Numbered from the stretch's first letter, positions 17,921-31,067 are shown. The stretch: 50,015 bases of DNA from Shackletoniella antarctica (GCA_003241845.1 QBMN01000017.1:1-50015), one strand, 5' to 3'. The notes: a model not told the origin generated them from the sequence alone. Translations and numbers: made by a program.

Positions 17921-18144
17921 TCCCCCCTGCCCCCCTTAAAAAGGGGGGTTCGAGTCCGATTCAAAGTCCCCCTTTTTAAGGGGGATTTAGGGGGATCACT
18001 AGGTTTAGCCGGTAGTTCCCCAACCTCTATTCGATCCCCCCTGCCCCCCTTAAAAAGGGGGGTCTGAGTCCGATTAAAAGTCCCCCTTTTTAAGGGGGAT
18101 TTAGGGGGATCACTAGGTTTAGCCGGTAGTCTCCCAACCTCTAG
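17921..18144. repeat. 114-bp tandem duplication carrying inverted G/C tracts
   Basis: Two adjacent near-identical copies start TCCCCCCTGCCCCCCTTAAA at 17921 and 18035. Each contains inverted blocks (CCCCCCTTAAAAAGGGGGG and TCCCCCTTTTTAAGGGGGA) and ends in CACTAGGTTTAGCCGGTAG. The pattern resembles the G/C-tract intergenic palindromes common in cyanobacteria. It lies immediately downstream of the c-di-GMP gene on the - strand. Confidence 0.9.
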
Positions 18145-18191
18145 ATGCGCCCCACAGAAGCCCGTGGGGAGAAAGACTTTGAACTCTGGCT

Positions 18192-18216
18192 CCCCTTCTC
18201 CCGGCGGGAGAAGGGG
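18192..18216. repeat. GC-rich hairpin downstream of the GGDEF-EAL gene
   Basis: CCCCTTCTCCC / GGGAGAAGGGG with a 3-nt GGC loop, a perfect 11-bp stem. It is related to the palindrome at 2-24. It lies 46 bp past the stop of the - strand c-di-GMP gene and could help end that transcript, though no T-run is present. Confidence 0.6.
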
Positions 18217-18261
18217 CTGGGGGATGAGGGGGGCAACCTTGCAACCGTGGGATGCCCCCGC

Positions 18262-20244
18262 CTACGCCTGCTGCTCAGCAAAAAACTGTTGCTCAATTAA
18301 ACGGGTCGCATCATTTACGCTCAGGGGTTTGGCAAATAGATAGCCCTGCCCATATTCGCACTGCATCGCCGTCAAAATTTGCTGCTGGGCTAAGGTTTCT
18401 ACTCCCTCAGCTATCACATTCATGCCGAGGGCATAGGCTAGGGTAATAATAGCCTGCACGATCGCAGTTTTTTTGGTGCTTGCCTCTAGGGGCGCAATAA
18501 AAGATTGATCGATTTTAAGGGTGTTTAGCTCAAACTGATGCAGATAGTTGAGTGATGAGTAGCCCGTGCCAAAATCATCTAGGCTGACCTGCACGCCAAA
18601 CTGCTGTAGCTCGGCCAAAACAGTTTTGGCCAGGGTCGTACTTTCAATCAGGGTGCTTTCGGTGATTTCTAGCTTGAGGCGGTCAGCGGTGACCCCCGCC
18701 GCCTCAAGGCAGGCTTGAACCTGCTGGGCCAAATTGGGCTGAGCAAAGTGACGGCTAGACAGGTTAACGCTCAGGGTCAATGGGGGCAGGCTAGGCCACC
18801 GATCTTGCCACTGGCGCATTTGTTTGCAGGCGGTTTGCAACCCCCACTGGTCGAGGGCCACAATTAGCCCAGTTTCTTCGGCTAGGGGTATAAAGTCAGC
18901 CGGAGACAGTAGCCCCAGAGACGGATGTTGCCAGCGCACCAGCGCTTCGAACCCGACTAAGTTGACCTCGGCTAGGCTGACAATCGGTTGATAGACCAGC
19001 ACAAACTCTTGTCGGTCTATGGCTTTTCGCAGGGCTGTTTCGAGCTGCAAACGCACCACCATTTGGTCGTGCATAGTGGGGTGAAAGCCAAAAATTTTGG
19101 CCATACCCTGAGACTTGGCATGGTGCAGGGCCGTCTCAGCATCTTGAATTAACTGCTCTGGCTGGTGGTGAGACGGTTGGTTAAGGGCAAACCCTATGCA
19201 AGCGGTCAAAAAAACCTCGGTTTGGCCAGAGTCGAAGGGTTGTTCAATGACAGATTGCAGCGTGGTAGCTACGACCATGGCGGTGTCTGGGTTGGCCATA
19301 GAGGGCAGCACAACGGCAAATTCGTCACCACCCCAGTGGGAGACAATCAGAGATGGGTCGAGCTCATGCCGCAGGCGACGGCCAAAGTCCATTAGCAGTT
19401 GGTCGCCGGCCTTGTGACCCAGGGTGTTGTTAATGGCCTGAAATCGATCAATATTGAGCAGGGCCACCCCAATCGACTGGGGGGCTAAGTCGCTGACCTG
19501 CATGGCCTGGCTCAGCGCTTGCAAAACCTGCTGGCGGCTGGGCAGCCCCGTCAGCAGATCAAACGCTCGAATATGCGCCAGCAATTGCTCGGTTTGCTGG
19601 CGCTGGCTTTGCTCTCGGAGCAGCTGCTGCTTGAGTTGAAACAGATTGACCCCGAGCGCGACCTGGGCGGCAGTTTGCTCAAACACGTCGATCGCATTAG
19701 CGGGCCAGGGGCGACTGTGGGCCTGGCGAAACCCCATCAGGTTGCCCCAGCGTTGGCCTTCGCACACCAGGGGTGCCACGATGCCATCGTGCATTTGGTC
19801 GATCTGTAACCACTGCTGCACATCGGCGGGCAAATTTGCCCAAGAAAGCGGATCAAAGGACTGGGCCTGGCGGTCGGTGCTGCGGTTGGTGTCTTCCCAC
19901 TGCAGGGAGGGCAGGGCGTGGTCGGTGGCGGTGGCGGCCCTGGTGCTATAGGCAATGGCTTTGAGCTGAGCCCGACCTTCGGTGTAGATATGGCTAATGG
20001 CGACCAAATCGCAGCCTAGGACATGACACAACCCCTCGGCGGTGGTTTGCAGCATGTCTTCTAGGACAGGTTCTTGATGAATGTACCGGGGCAAATCAGC
20101 GATAAACTGCCCCAAAGATTGGTCACTGTTGCTGGGGTCAGGAGTGCTGAGGCGATTGGTAGGGTTCACATGAGTCCCATAAGGGATGACTGTGCTGGTT
20201 GCGGCTGACAAAAGTAGGTTTGTCGTGGCGCTTGACTTTAACAT
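18262..20244 (-). CDS. GAF-GGDEF-EAL cyclic di-GMP turnover protein
   Basis: 660-aa cytosolic protein. Residues 50-205 resemble a GAF sensor (LEDMLQTTAEGLCHVLGCDLVAISHIY; IVAPLVCEGQRWGNLMGFRQ). Residues 230-390 are a GGDEF domain with the intact active-site HWGGDEFAVVLP. Residues 400-650 are an EAL domain with all catalytic marks: FEALVRW, LSVNLS, EITEST, SLDDFGTGYSS, KIDQSF, EGVET and GQGYLF. Both cyclase and phosphodiesterase activities are therefore possible; the net direction cannot be read. No transmembrane segment is seen. It lies upstream of, and on the same strand as, the pilus locus, separated by 1.3 kb, so functional coupling is inferred from position and the known c-di-GMP control of attachment. 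Confidence 0.93.
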   Translation of the reverse strand: MLKSSATTNLLLSAATSTVIPYGTHVNPTNRLSTPDPSNSDQSLGQFIADLPRYIHQEPVLEDMLQTTAEGLCHVLGCDLVAISHIYTEGRAQLKAIAYSTRAATATDHALPSLQWEDTNRSTDRQAQSFDPLSWANLPADVQQWLQIDQMHDGIVAPLVCEGQRWGNLMGFRQAHSRPWPANAIDVFEQTAAQVALGVNLFQLKQQLLREQSQRQQTEQLLAHIRAFDLLTGLPSRQQVLQALSQAMQVSDLAPQSIGVALLNIDRFQAINNTLGHKAGDQLLMDFGRRLRHELDPSLIVSHWGGDEFAVVLPSMANPDTAMVVATTLQSVIEQPFDSGQTEVFLTACIGFALNQPSHHQPEQLIQDAETALHHAKSQGMAKIFGFHPTMHDQMVVRLQLETALRKAIDRQEFVLVYQPIVSLAEVNLVGFEALVRWQHPSLGLLSPADFIPLAEETGLIVALDQWGLQTACKQMRQWQDRWPSLPPLTLSVNLSSRHFAQPNLAQQVQACLEAAGVTADRLKLEITESTLIESTTLAKTVLAELQQFGVQVSLDDFGTGYSSLNYLHQFELNTLKIDQSFIAPLEASTKKTAIVQAIITLAYALGMNVIAEGVETLAQQQILTAMQCEYGQGYLFAKPLSVNDATRLIEQQFFAEQQA

Positions 20245-20476
20245 AGTGCTACCTCGGGTCTAGGAATGAGGCGAATTGTGTAGCGCCCAGGCCGTACTAG
20301 CCGGGTAGCTGATCGGAACGCACCGCCGAAGTCTGACTCTAAAGGCGCTCTGTAATCGGGCCAACACGCTGGGGATCACAGCGATCGCGACCTTCTTAGC
20401 CTAAGGGCCTAGGCCTTGCTTTTCCATCAGGAAATGCCTGAGAAACCGGGGGGAATAACCCTGAGCTATAGCCCGG

Positions 20477-20620
20477 CTATGGGCTAATCAAGGTGTCCAG
20501 GGTGGGCAGCAGGGTCGCTACTGCGATCGGGGCGGTGATCTGTCCAGCGGCAGTGGCTGGGGCAATGTCTAGGCTCAAATCGGCGGTAATAATCGGGGTT
20601 TGGGGGCTAATCTGGTGCAT
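20477..20620 (-). other. Possible 47-codon ORF or gene remnant
   Basis: Reads MHQISPQTPIITADLSLD... and stays coding-like (Ala/Thr/Pro/Ile-rich) to the end at ISP-stop. It has no recognisable family and no ribosome site. It lies between gltS and the c-di-GMP gene on their strand. It could be the surviving tail of a decayed gene truncated at the 38-bp palindrome, or chance. Confidence 0.3.
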
Positions 20621-20632
20621 GCGCGAAGCAAT

Positions 20633-20670
20633 GCGCCAGCCATGTTTCTCGCGAGAAACATGGCTGGCGC
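20633..20670. repeat. Perfect 38-bp palindrome downstream of gltS
   Basis: Two 19-nt arms (GCGCCAGCCATGTTTCTCG and its exact complement) without a loop, beginning 44 bp past the gltS stop on the - strand. It lacks a following T-run, so it is not a classical terminator, but as RNA it would form a very stable hairpin and could protect the gltS 3' end. Confidence 0.8.
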
Positions 20671-20713
20671 GTTGGCGGAGCCTCGCCCTAGCGTTAGGGT
20701 CTCTACGGTTGAT

Positions 20714-25405
<4,692 letters not shown>

Positions 25406-25580
25406 TGATTTATCGGGCAAAACGATGGAACTCAGACAGGGGCAGACATAGACCAGCTTAACTATTCTGTGATCAGGCGTGAGCTGCTGACCAGTCTTTT
25501 AAGAAAATAATCAGATCAACGCCCTAGAAAGTTTGCGAAATATAACAAACGCCCTAAGGTTTTAAGTGTTGGGAATTTCT

Positions 25581-25594
25581 GTTATATGGAATAC
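25581..25594 (+). promoter_or_regulatory. Possible NtcA-type site
   Basis: GTTATATGGAATAC fits the relaxed GTN10AC form of the NtcA (nitrogen regulator) site. A TATAGC box lies 20 nt further on, and it is 87 bp before the split gene's ATG. It also lies in the gltS upstream region (176 bp from that start). One mismatch to GTAN8TAC makes this weak. Confidence 0.25.
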
Positions 25595-25667
25595 AACTAC
25601 AAGAATCAACACGATATAGCAATGATATGATTAGTTTGCTCGAAGGTGATTCTCTGGAAATTGCCCC

Positions 25668-26127
25668 ATGAACGTGAAGGTGATTGTCGAAGCTTCTGTA
25701 CCACCTACTGAGAAAGATCGGCTCTTCCGGTTTAGATATGCTTAATTGCTCTGCGATAATCTGAAATCGTTGCTATACAAGGCTTTCAGCCAAAATTAAG
25801 TCTTCAAGGTTCCTTTTATGGTACTAATGCTTATAAGCATTGGTATGAGGAGGTTTTAGGCCTCCTGGGTCTTAACCCCGCATAGTCAGACCGGAAGAGC
25901 CGAAAGATCTTGATGATTTGAGATTTGCATCATCTGCATTAACAAGCAATCAGAACAGTATCGCTGTAGAGATACAAGAAGAAAACGGCCAATTTCTTTT
26001 GATGGCCAGCTTCAAGATGAAAACGACTGCCCAGTATAAAGTGGTTGATCGTATTTCAAAGGAATTTGAATTCTCACTCGTCAGCTTAAAGGGTTATCAA
26101 GATACGTGTATTTCATTCCCTCGGTAG
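25668..26127 (+). pseudogene. Small unknown gene interrupted by a MITE
   Basis: The 5' part reads MNVKVIVEASVPPTEKD and then enters the element at 25720, which adds a few codons and a stop. Removing the 182-bp element and one copy of the 8-bp target repeat joins it in frame to LDDLRFASSALTSNQ... and gives an 89-aa protein ending GYQDTCISFPR. No known family is recognised; it is a small soluble alpha/beta-looking protein. A 14-codon ORF (25627-25671) overlaps its ATG as ATGA. The next gene begins 17 bp after its stop, so the two probably formed an operon. The 3' fragment could still be made from TTG 25918, though no ribosome site is clear. Confidence 0.82.
25720..25901. mobile_element. 182-bp MITE with ISL3-like ends
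   Basis: Ends are inverted repeats GGCTCTTCCGGT (12 bp perfect, 17 of 21 overall) and are flanked by an exact 8-bp target duplication GAAAGATC (25712-25719 and 25902-25909). ISL3-family elements are known for ends starting GG(C)TCTT and 8-bp duplications, so this is probably a non-autonomous ISL3 derivative. No transposase is encoded. Confidence 0.92.
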
Positions 26128-26144
26128 AGATGGTGTAAGTACCA

Positions 26145-27260
26145 ATGAGCGTATATCAATACTACGAATTTCAATCAATAGATCGCCCCTTGACGCTCCC
26201 GGAGCAGGCAACCCTGCAAGCGCTGTCAAGTAGGGCACACATTACCCCAAATAGGGCTAGCTTCCTCTACAACTATGGCGACTTTCGGGGCGATCCAGAG
26301 GCCATATTGGCCGAGCACTTTGATGCGATGTTGTACATTGCCAACTGGGGTACGTGGCAAATTGTGTTTCGCTTTCCTAAAGCGCTGGTGGAGCGCTCAT
26401 GGTTTGAGCCCTACGAGGTCGAGGATGCGATCGCCCTTTCCACCACCGCCCACCACCTGATTCTCAACATCAAGATTCAAGAAGAAGGGGGGATGATGGG
26501 TTGGGTCGAGGGCGAAGGCTGGCTGCCTCGGCTGTTGCCCCTGCGCGATGATCTGCTGGCGGGTGACCTGCGGCTGCTGTACTTGGCCTGGTTGCGGGTA
26601 TGCCCCAACCTGATCGAGTACGGCGAGGACAAAGACCCACTTGAGCCCCCAGTTCCCCCCAACCTAGGGAAGTTGACCCCACCCCTGAAGGCCTTTGTCG
26701 AGCTGGTGGAGCTAGACAATGCCCTGGTCTCAGCGGCAGCCCAGGCTAGCCCTAGCCATCGGCCAGCCCCAGCCCTCGAAGAGTGGCTACCCCAGCTAAC
26801 CGAGGCAGAACGCCAGGCGTTTTTGCTTAAGCTGGTGCGGCGAGAGCCCCACGTCGATCTGCAATTGATCAACCGCCTGAAAGAACTGGCGGGAGCTAAT
26901 CCATCAGTACCACCTGCCTCAGAGCAAGAACGGCGGCGGTTTTCAGAACTGGCTGCGATCGCCGCCGATAAAGAGGCCAAGCGCAAACGAAATGAGCAGG
27001 CAGCGGCTAAAGAACAGCGCATCAAAAATCTGGAGGCCTTGGCTCCCAAAGCTCCCCAAACCTGGGATCGGGTGCAGGATTTGATTCAGGTGAAGCAGGC
27101 CTATGCCTACGATGAGGCTACACAACTGCTGCGAGACCTGCGAGACCTGGCTGAACACCAGGGGCAACTGCCCGTCTTTAGCCAGCGCCTTGAGCGGCTC
27201 AAGGCCAACTACAGCAATCGACCCGCGCTAATGAAGCGATTGCTGTCAATCAAAACTTGA
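26145..27260 (+). CDS. Conserved protein of unknown function (YEFQ-type)
   Basis: 371-aa soluble protein beginning MSVYQYYEFQSIDRPLTLPEQATLQALSSRAHITPNRA. This N-terminus, followed by YGDFRGDPEAILAEHFDAMLYIANWGTWQIVFRFP, is a conserved but uncharacterised pattern that I recall from cyanobacteria and actinobacteria. Residues 185-215 (LKAFVELVELDNALVSAAA) and a charged Lys/Arg/Glu/Ala helix at 265-300 (ADKEAKRKRNEQAAAKEQRIK) suggest a long helical or coiled-coil second half. No catalytic motif is seen. It lies 17 bp after the MITE-split gene, so that insertion may affect its expression. Confidence 0.75.
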   Translation: MSVYQYYEFQSIDRPLTLPEQATLQALSSRAHITPNRASFLYNYGDFRGDPEAILAEHFDAMLYIANWGTWQIVFRFPKALVERSWFEPYEVEDAIALSTTAHHLILNIKIQEEGGMMGWVEGEGWLPRLLPLRDDLLAGDLRLLYLAWLRVCPNLIEYGEDKDPLEPPVPPNLGKLTPPLKAFVELVELDNALVSAAAQASPSHRPAPALEEWLPQLTEAERQAFLLKLVRREPHVDLQLINRLKELAGANPSVPPASEQERRRFSELAAIAADKEAKRKRNEQAAAKEQRIKNLEALAPKAPQTWDRVQDLIQVKQAYAYDEATQLLRDLRDLAEHQGQLPVFSQRLERLKANYSNRPALMKRLLSIKT

Positions 27261-27267
27261 ATGGCCG

Positions 27268-29760
27268 TCAGCTCATCTGCTGCTCCATGTCGGCGATCTC
27301 TAGGCGGGTTTTGATCACCGTGTCGGGGTTGAGGCTGATCGAGTCAATGCCCTGCTCCACCAAGAACCTGGCAAACTCCGGGTAGTCGCTCGGCCCCTGG
27401 CCGCAGATGCCGATTTTGCGGTGGTGTTCTTTGGCGGTTTGGATGGCCATTTTGACCATGCGCTTCACTCCTTCGCTGCGCTCGTCAAACAGGTGGGCCA
27501 CCAGAGCCGAGTCGCGATCAAGCCCCAACGTCAGCTGGGTGAGGTCGTTCGAGCCAATGGAGAACCCGTCGAACACCTGGCTAAACTCGTCGGCCAGCAC
27601 CACGTTGTTGGGCAGTTCGCACATGACGTAGACTTGCAGCCCGTTTTCGCCCTGCACCAGGCCGTGTTTGGCCATTTCTTCGAGCACCCGACGGCCCTCG
27701 TCGGGGGTGCGGCAGAAGGGCACCATCAAGATCACATTGGTCAGCCCCATGTCGTCGCGTACGCGCTTGAGGGCGCGGCATTCGAGGGCAAAACCGTCGC
27801 GGTAGCGATCATCGTAGTAGCGCGAGGCCCCGCGCCAGCCGATCATGGGGTTTTCTTCGTCTGGCTCAAAGGTGCTGCCCCCCAGCAGGTGGGCGTACTC
27901 GTTGCTCTTAAAGTCGGAGAGGCGCACCACTACTGGTTTGGGATGGAAAGCGGCGGCTAGGGTGCCCACCCCCTGGGCCAGCCTGTCGGTGAAGTAGTCG
28001 GGTTTGTGGTCGTAGAGAGCGGTGAGCTGGGCGATCTGGCGCTTTTCGCCGCCGTCGGGCAGGCTGTCAAAGTTGAGCAGCGCCAGGGGGTGTACCTGAA
28101 TGTGGTTGGCGATGATGAACTCCAGCCGGGCCAGGCCGACGCCGTCGTTGGGCAGGGCCGCCAGGGTAAAGGCTAGCTCGGGGTTGCCCACGTTCATCAT
28201 GATCTTGGTGCGGGTTTCGGGCAGGCTGTCGAGCTGGGTGGTCTCGATGCGAAATGGAATCTCGCCTCGGTAGATCAGCCCCTCTTCGCCGCCAGCGCAG
28301 GTGACGGTGACGGGTTCGCCCGTGGTCAGCAGCTGGGTGGCGTTGTCGCAGCCGACGATCGCCGGAATGCCCAGCTCCCGCGCAATGATAGCGGCGTGGC
28401 AGGTGCGCCCGCCCTGGTCGGTGACGATCGCACTGGCCTGCTTCATAATCGGCTCCCAGTCGGGGTCGGTGCGGGTGGTGATCAGCACCTCACCGGGGCG
28501 AAACTGAGCGATCTGGTTCACCTCAAAGATGACGCAGGCGCTGCCCTGGCCGATCAGGTCGCCCACAGCGCGGCCCGTGGCCACGGGTTCTACACCGTCG
28601 GGCAGCTCGAGAATGTACGATCGCAGCTCATTCTGCGATTTTTGCGACTGCACGGTCTCGGGCCGGGCCTGCACAATGAACATCTCGCCCGTAATGCCAT
28701 CCTTGGCCCATTCAATATCCATGGGGCTTTTGACGCCCCGCAGCTGGGTGTAGTGGTCTTCGATGGTGCAGGCCCAGTGGGCCAGCTGCAAAATGTCGGC
28801 TTCGTCGATGGCGTAGCGTTTTTGATCGGCCAGGGGCACCGGCTCGTTTTTAGTGAGTTCTGTGCCCGTGGTGTCGTAGACCATGCGCAGAGATTTGGTG
28901 CCCAGGCGCTTGTTGAGAATGGGTTTGTGGCCCGACTTCAGGGTGGTCTTAAACACCACGTACTCGTCGGGGTTGACGGTGCCCTGCACTACGTTTTCGC
29001 CCAGGCCGTAGGCGGCGGTGATCAGCACGGCATTCTCAAAGCCGGTCTCGGTGTCGATGGAAAACATTACCCCGGAGGTGGCCAGGTCTGAGCGCACCAT
29101 GCGCTGAATGCACACCGACAGGGCGACATCGAAGTGGTCAAAGTGCTTGGTGGTGCGGTAGGAAATAGCGCGATCGGTAAACAGCGAGGCATAGCATTTC
29201 TTGCAGGCAATCAGCACCGCCTGGTCGCCGTAGACGTTGAGGTAGGTCTCCTGCTGGCCCGCAAAGCTGGCGTCGGGCAGGTCTTCGGCGGTGGCGCTAG
29301 AGCGCACGGCGACATCGACCTCGGTGTAGGCGTTGTCCGCCAGGCATGACTCATCATTTAGGCAAAGGCTCTGGCCCGCCTGCTCGCACATCTGGTGGTA
29401 GGCGCTGAGAATGGCGGCCTTGAGGTCGTCGGGGAAGGTGGCGTTGAGAATCAGCGATCGCGCCTTCCGGCCCCGCCGCCGTAGCTCGGTCACGTCATTG
29501 ATATCAAACCCGCCCAGCACCTCGCGCAGCTGGGCGTCTAGCCCGGTTTTCTCAATGAAGTAGCGGTAGGCAAAGGAGGTGGTGGCAAACCCCGTCGGCA
29601 CCCGAATGCCCTGGGGCGTCAGCTGCTGAATCATTTCGCCCAGGGAGGCATTTTTGCCGCCCACCAGGTGCACATCGTCGAGCCGTACTGCATCGAGCCA
29701 GAGCACCAGCTGCTGCTCTCGCTGGACAGGGGAGTGCTGAACCACAGATGTAGCTACCAT
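27268..29760 (-). CDS. ppsA: Phosphoenolpyruvate synthase
   Basis: Converts pyruvate, ATP and water to PEP, AMP and phosphate (gluconeogenic direction). The 830-aa protein has an N-terminal ATP-grasp/pyruvate-phosphate-dikinase domain (LVGGKNASLGEMIQQL; EVDVAVRSSATAEDLPDASFAGQQETYLN), the swivelling phosphohistidine domain with catalytic His near residue 455 (GGRTCHAAIIARELGIPAIVG) and a C-terminal PEP-binding barrel ending in the catalytic Cys motif GICGQGPSDYPE. Size and the ATVxSS-type motifs fit PpsA rather than PPDK. ATG 29760 is the obvious start. The gene converges with the unknown gene 26145-27260, with 7 bp between stops. Confidence 0.94.
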   Translation of the reverse strand: MVATSVVQHSPVQREQQLVLWLDAVRLDDVHLVGGKNASLGEMIQQLTPQGIRVPTGFATTSFAYRYFIEKTGLDAQLREVLGGFDINDVTELRRRGRKARSLILNATFPDDLKAAILSAYHQMCEQAGQSLCLNDESCLADNAYTEVDVAVRSSATAEDLPDASFAGQQETYLNVYGDQAVLIACKKCYASLFTDRAISYRTTKHFDHFDVALSVCIQRMVRSDLATSGVMFSIDTETGFENAVLITAAYGLGENVVQGTVNPDEYVVFKTTLKSGHKPILNKRLGTKSLRMVYDTTGTELTKNEPVPLADQKRYAIDEADILQLAHWACTIEDHYTQLRGVKSPMDIEWAKDGITGEMFIVQARPETVQSQKSQNELRSYILELPDGVEPVATGRAVGDLIGQGSACVIFEVNQIAQFRPGEVLITTRTDPDWEPIMKQASAIVTDQGGRTCHAAIIARELGIPAIVGCDNATQLLTTGEPVTVTCAGGEEGLIYRGEIPFRIETTQLDSLPETRTKIMMNVGNPELAFTLAALPNDGVGLARLEFIIANHIQVHPLALLNFDSLPDGGEKRQIAQLTALYDHKPDYFTDRLAQGVGTLAAAFHPKPVVVRLSDFKSNEYAHLLGGSTFEPDEENPMIGWRGASRYYDDRYRDGFALECRALKRVRDDMGLTNVILMVPFCRTPDEGRRVLEEMAKHGLVQGENGLQVYVMCELPNNVVLADEFSQVFDGFSIGSNDLTQLTLGLDRDSALVAHLFDERSEGVKRMVKMAIQTAKEHHRKIGICGQGPSDYPEFARFLVEQGIDSISLNPDTVIKTRLEIADMEQQMS

Positions 29761-30137
29761 GTCGCCACCTTAAAGAAATACTCGCAAAACCAGATTGACT
29801 GCGACCTCAGATCTAACTCAGCCAGGCGTCAGCGCCTTGGGAGAGGCTGGGGTTGTGCCATTCTCCGAGCAGAAACTTAGCGATCGCAGTGTCTACTTCT
29901 ATGCTAAAAAGCCTGGGATCAGCTCACAAGCTTGTCTAACTTTTCATGTCTTGAACGCAATGGATATATACAGTTGCCGAGGCTAAACCTGATCCAAGTT
30001 CAGCAGTGGGGTTTTGCCTGTAAACAAACGCCAGATCCCGAGCCGGACTTGGTATCTCCCGTGAGATCCCTTCCTTTGGGGAGACCCAGGGCGTAAGCTA
30101 GTAGCAGGCTATTAAGAAATATTGCAGGAGCCGCCCC
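29761..30137. other. Divergent intergenic region ppsA / ABC permease
   Basis: 377 bp upstream of both genes, so it must hold their promoters; none stands out by eye. It contains one copy of the dispersed 23-nt motif on the - strand (30033-30055). The track ORFs 29668-29880 and 29795-29986 look like chance. Confidence 0.6.
30033..30055 (-). repeat. Dispersed 23-nt motif, copy 1
   Basis: On the - strand it reads ATACCAAGTCCGGCTCGGGATCT. Related copies lie at 36153-36175, 38464-38486 and 46085-46106, all in intergenic DNA. Confidence 0.75.
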
Positions 30138-30965
30138 TTGACCAACATTCTCTCTCGCCCTCGCCAGCGCTCGGCCAAAGCCCTGCCCCTGCGCACCCTC
30201 TGGGCCGACACCCTCACCGTGTTTTGGGGCGACTGGCTCGATTTGCGGGTGCGCATACCCCAGGTGGCGGCCTCGGGGCTGGTGTCGCCGCTGATCTATA
30301 TCTTGGCCTTTGGCCTGGGTCTGGGCAACGCCATCGACCAGGTGACTACGCCAACGGCGGGCGACAACTATCTAGAATTCATTTTGCCGGGGATGGTGGC
30401 CCTGTCGTCGATGGTGATCAGCTTTGGCGGCACTACGTTCTCGATTTGCGGCGATCGCCTGTTCACCAAAACCTTCGAAGAAATGCTGCTCTACCCGGTG
30501 CACCCCCTGGCGCTGCACCTGGGCAAAATGCTGGCGGGCATCGTGCGCGGCCTGATGACGGCGGGTTCGGTGATTTTGGTGGCGATTCTTTTCACCGGGC
30601 GGTTTTGGAGCTTTGTCAACCCGCTGTTTTTGCTGCTGGTGGTGCTCAACTGCGCCGTGTTTGCGGGCCTGGGGGTAATCGTTGGGCTGAATGTGAAATC
30701 GCTCGAAAGCGTGGGACTGTTCAACAACTTTTTGATTGTGCCGATGTCGTTTTTGGGCGGCACCTTCTTCGACCCCGCCACCCTGCCCGTGGCGCTCAAG
30801 GCGATCGTCTATCTGCTGCCCTTGACCTACACCACCATTGGTCTGCGGGCAGCGGCCTACAAGCCTTTGGCCGAGTTTCCGTGGTTTACGATTCCCATTT
30901 TGGTGGTGGTGGCGGCGGTGCTGGCGGCGATCGGCGCGCGCCAGTTTTCGACCCAGCAAGATTGA
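30138..30965 (+). CDS. ABC-2 type transporter permease
   Basis: 275-aa inner-membrane protein with six hydrophobic segments and the ABC-2/NodJ-type pattern: LIYILAFGLGLG, EFILPGMVALSSM, FEEMLLYPVHPLALHLGKMLAGIVRGL, NFLIVPMSFLGGTFF and LPLTYTTIGLRAA. Such permeases export drugs, polysaccharide precursors or lipids together with a separate ATPase. None is encoded next to it, so the partner must be elsewhere and the substrate cannot be inferred. The TTG start at 30138 is chosen because AGGAG lies 8 nt upstream. Confidence 0.87.
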   Translation: MTNILSRPRQRSAKALPLRTLWADTLTVFWGDWLDLRVRIPQVAASGLVSPLIYILAFGLGLGNAIDQVTTPTAGDNYLEFILPGMVALSSMVISFGGTTFSICGDRLFTKTFEEMLLYPVHPLALHLGKMLAGIVRGLMTAGSVILVAILFTGRFWSFVNPLFLLLVVLNCAVFAGLGVIVGLNVKSLESVGLFNNFLIVPMSFLGGTFFDPATLPVALKAIVYLLPLTYTTIGLRAAAYKPLAEFPWFTIPILVVVAAVLAAIGARQFSTQQD

Positions 30966-31001
30966 GGCTGACAAGATTAGGTAGCGCAGGGCGCAGGGAC
31001 G

Positions 31002-31067
31002 GAGAATATCAAGATGGTTGATGGCGGCGAGATTATTGATTGGTGATGTGTCGCTGACGATGATCAC
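31002..31067 (-). pseudogene. 5' remnant of a DUF3368 (PIN-like) toxin gene
   Basis: Starting at GTG 31067, the frame reads MIIVSDTSPINNLAAINHLDIL, the standard first 22 residues of DUF3368 proteins, including the acidic PIN-type SDTSPI. After that the frame runs into unrelated sequence next to the ABC permease gene. The full domain is about 150 residues, so most of the toxin is gone. Its start overlaps the stop of the UPF0175 gene, the normal arrangement of the pair. Confidence 0.75.

Larger units (their letters stand above)
16974..18261. other. AT-rich upstream region of the pilus locus
   Basis: 1.29 kb without a believable gene; the 62-codon ORF at 17065-17253 has no family or ribosome site. 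The promoter for the - strand pilus operon must lie here. It contains a 286-bp insertion element (17364-17649), a 30-nt motif in two copies (ATATTAAACACCTTCCGGAT at 17734 and a close copy at 17871), a 114-bp tandem duplication (17921-18144) and a GC hairpin (18192-18216). AT content is clearly higher than in the flanking genes. Confidence 0.75.

Noticed and set aside
30122-31021. 299-aa + strand ORF overlapping the ABC-2 permease
   Set aside because: Alternative frame; the 30138 frame has membrane helices and the family pattern.
30372-31067. 231-aa - strand ORF as an intact gene
   Set aside because: Only its first 22 codons have family resemblance (DUF3368); the rest is antisense to the permease gene.
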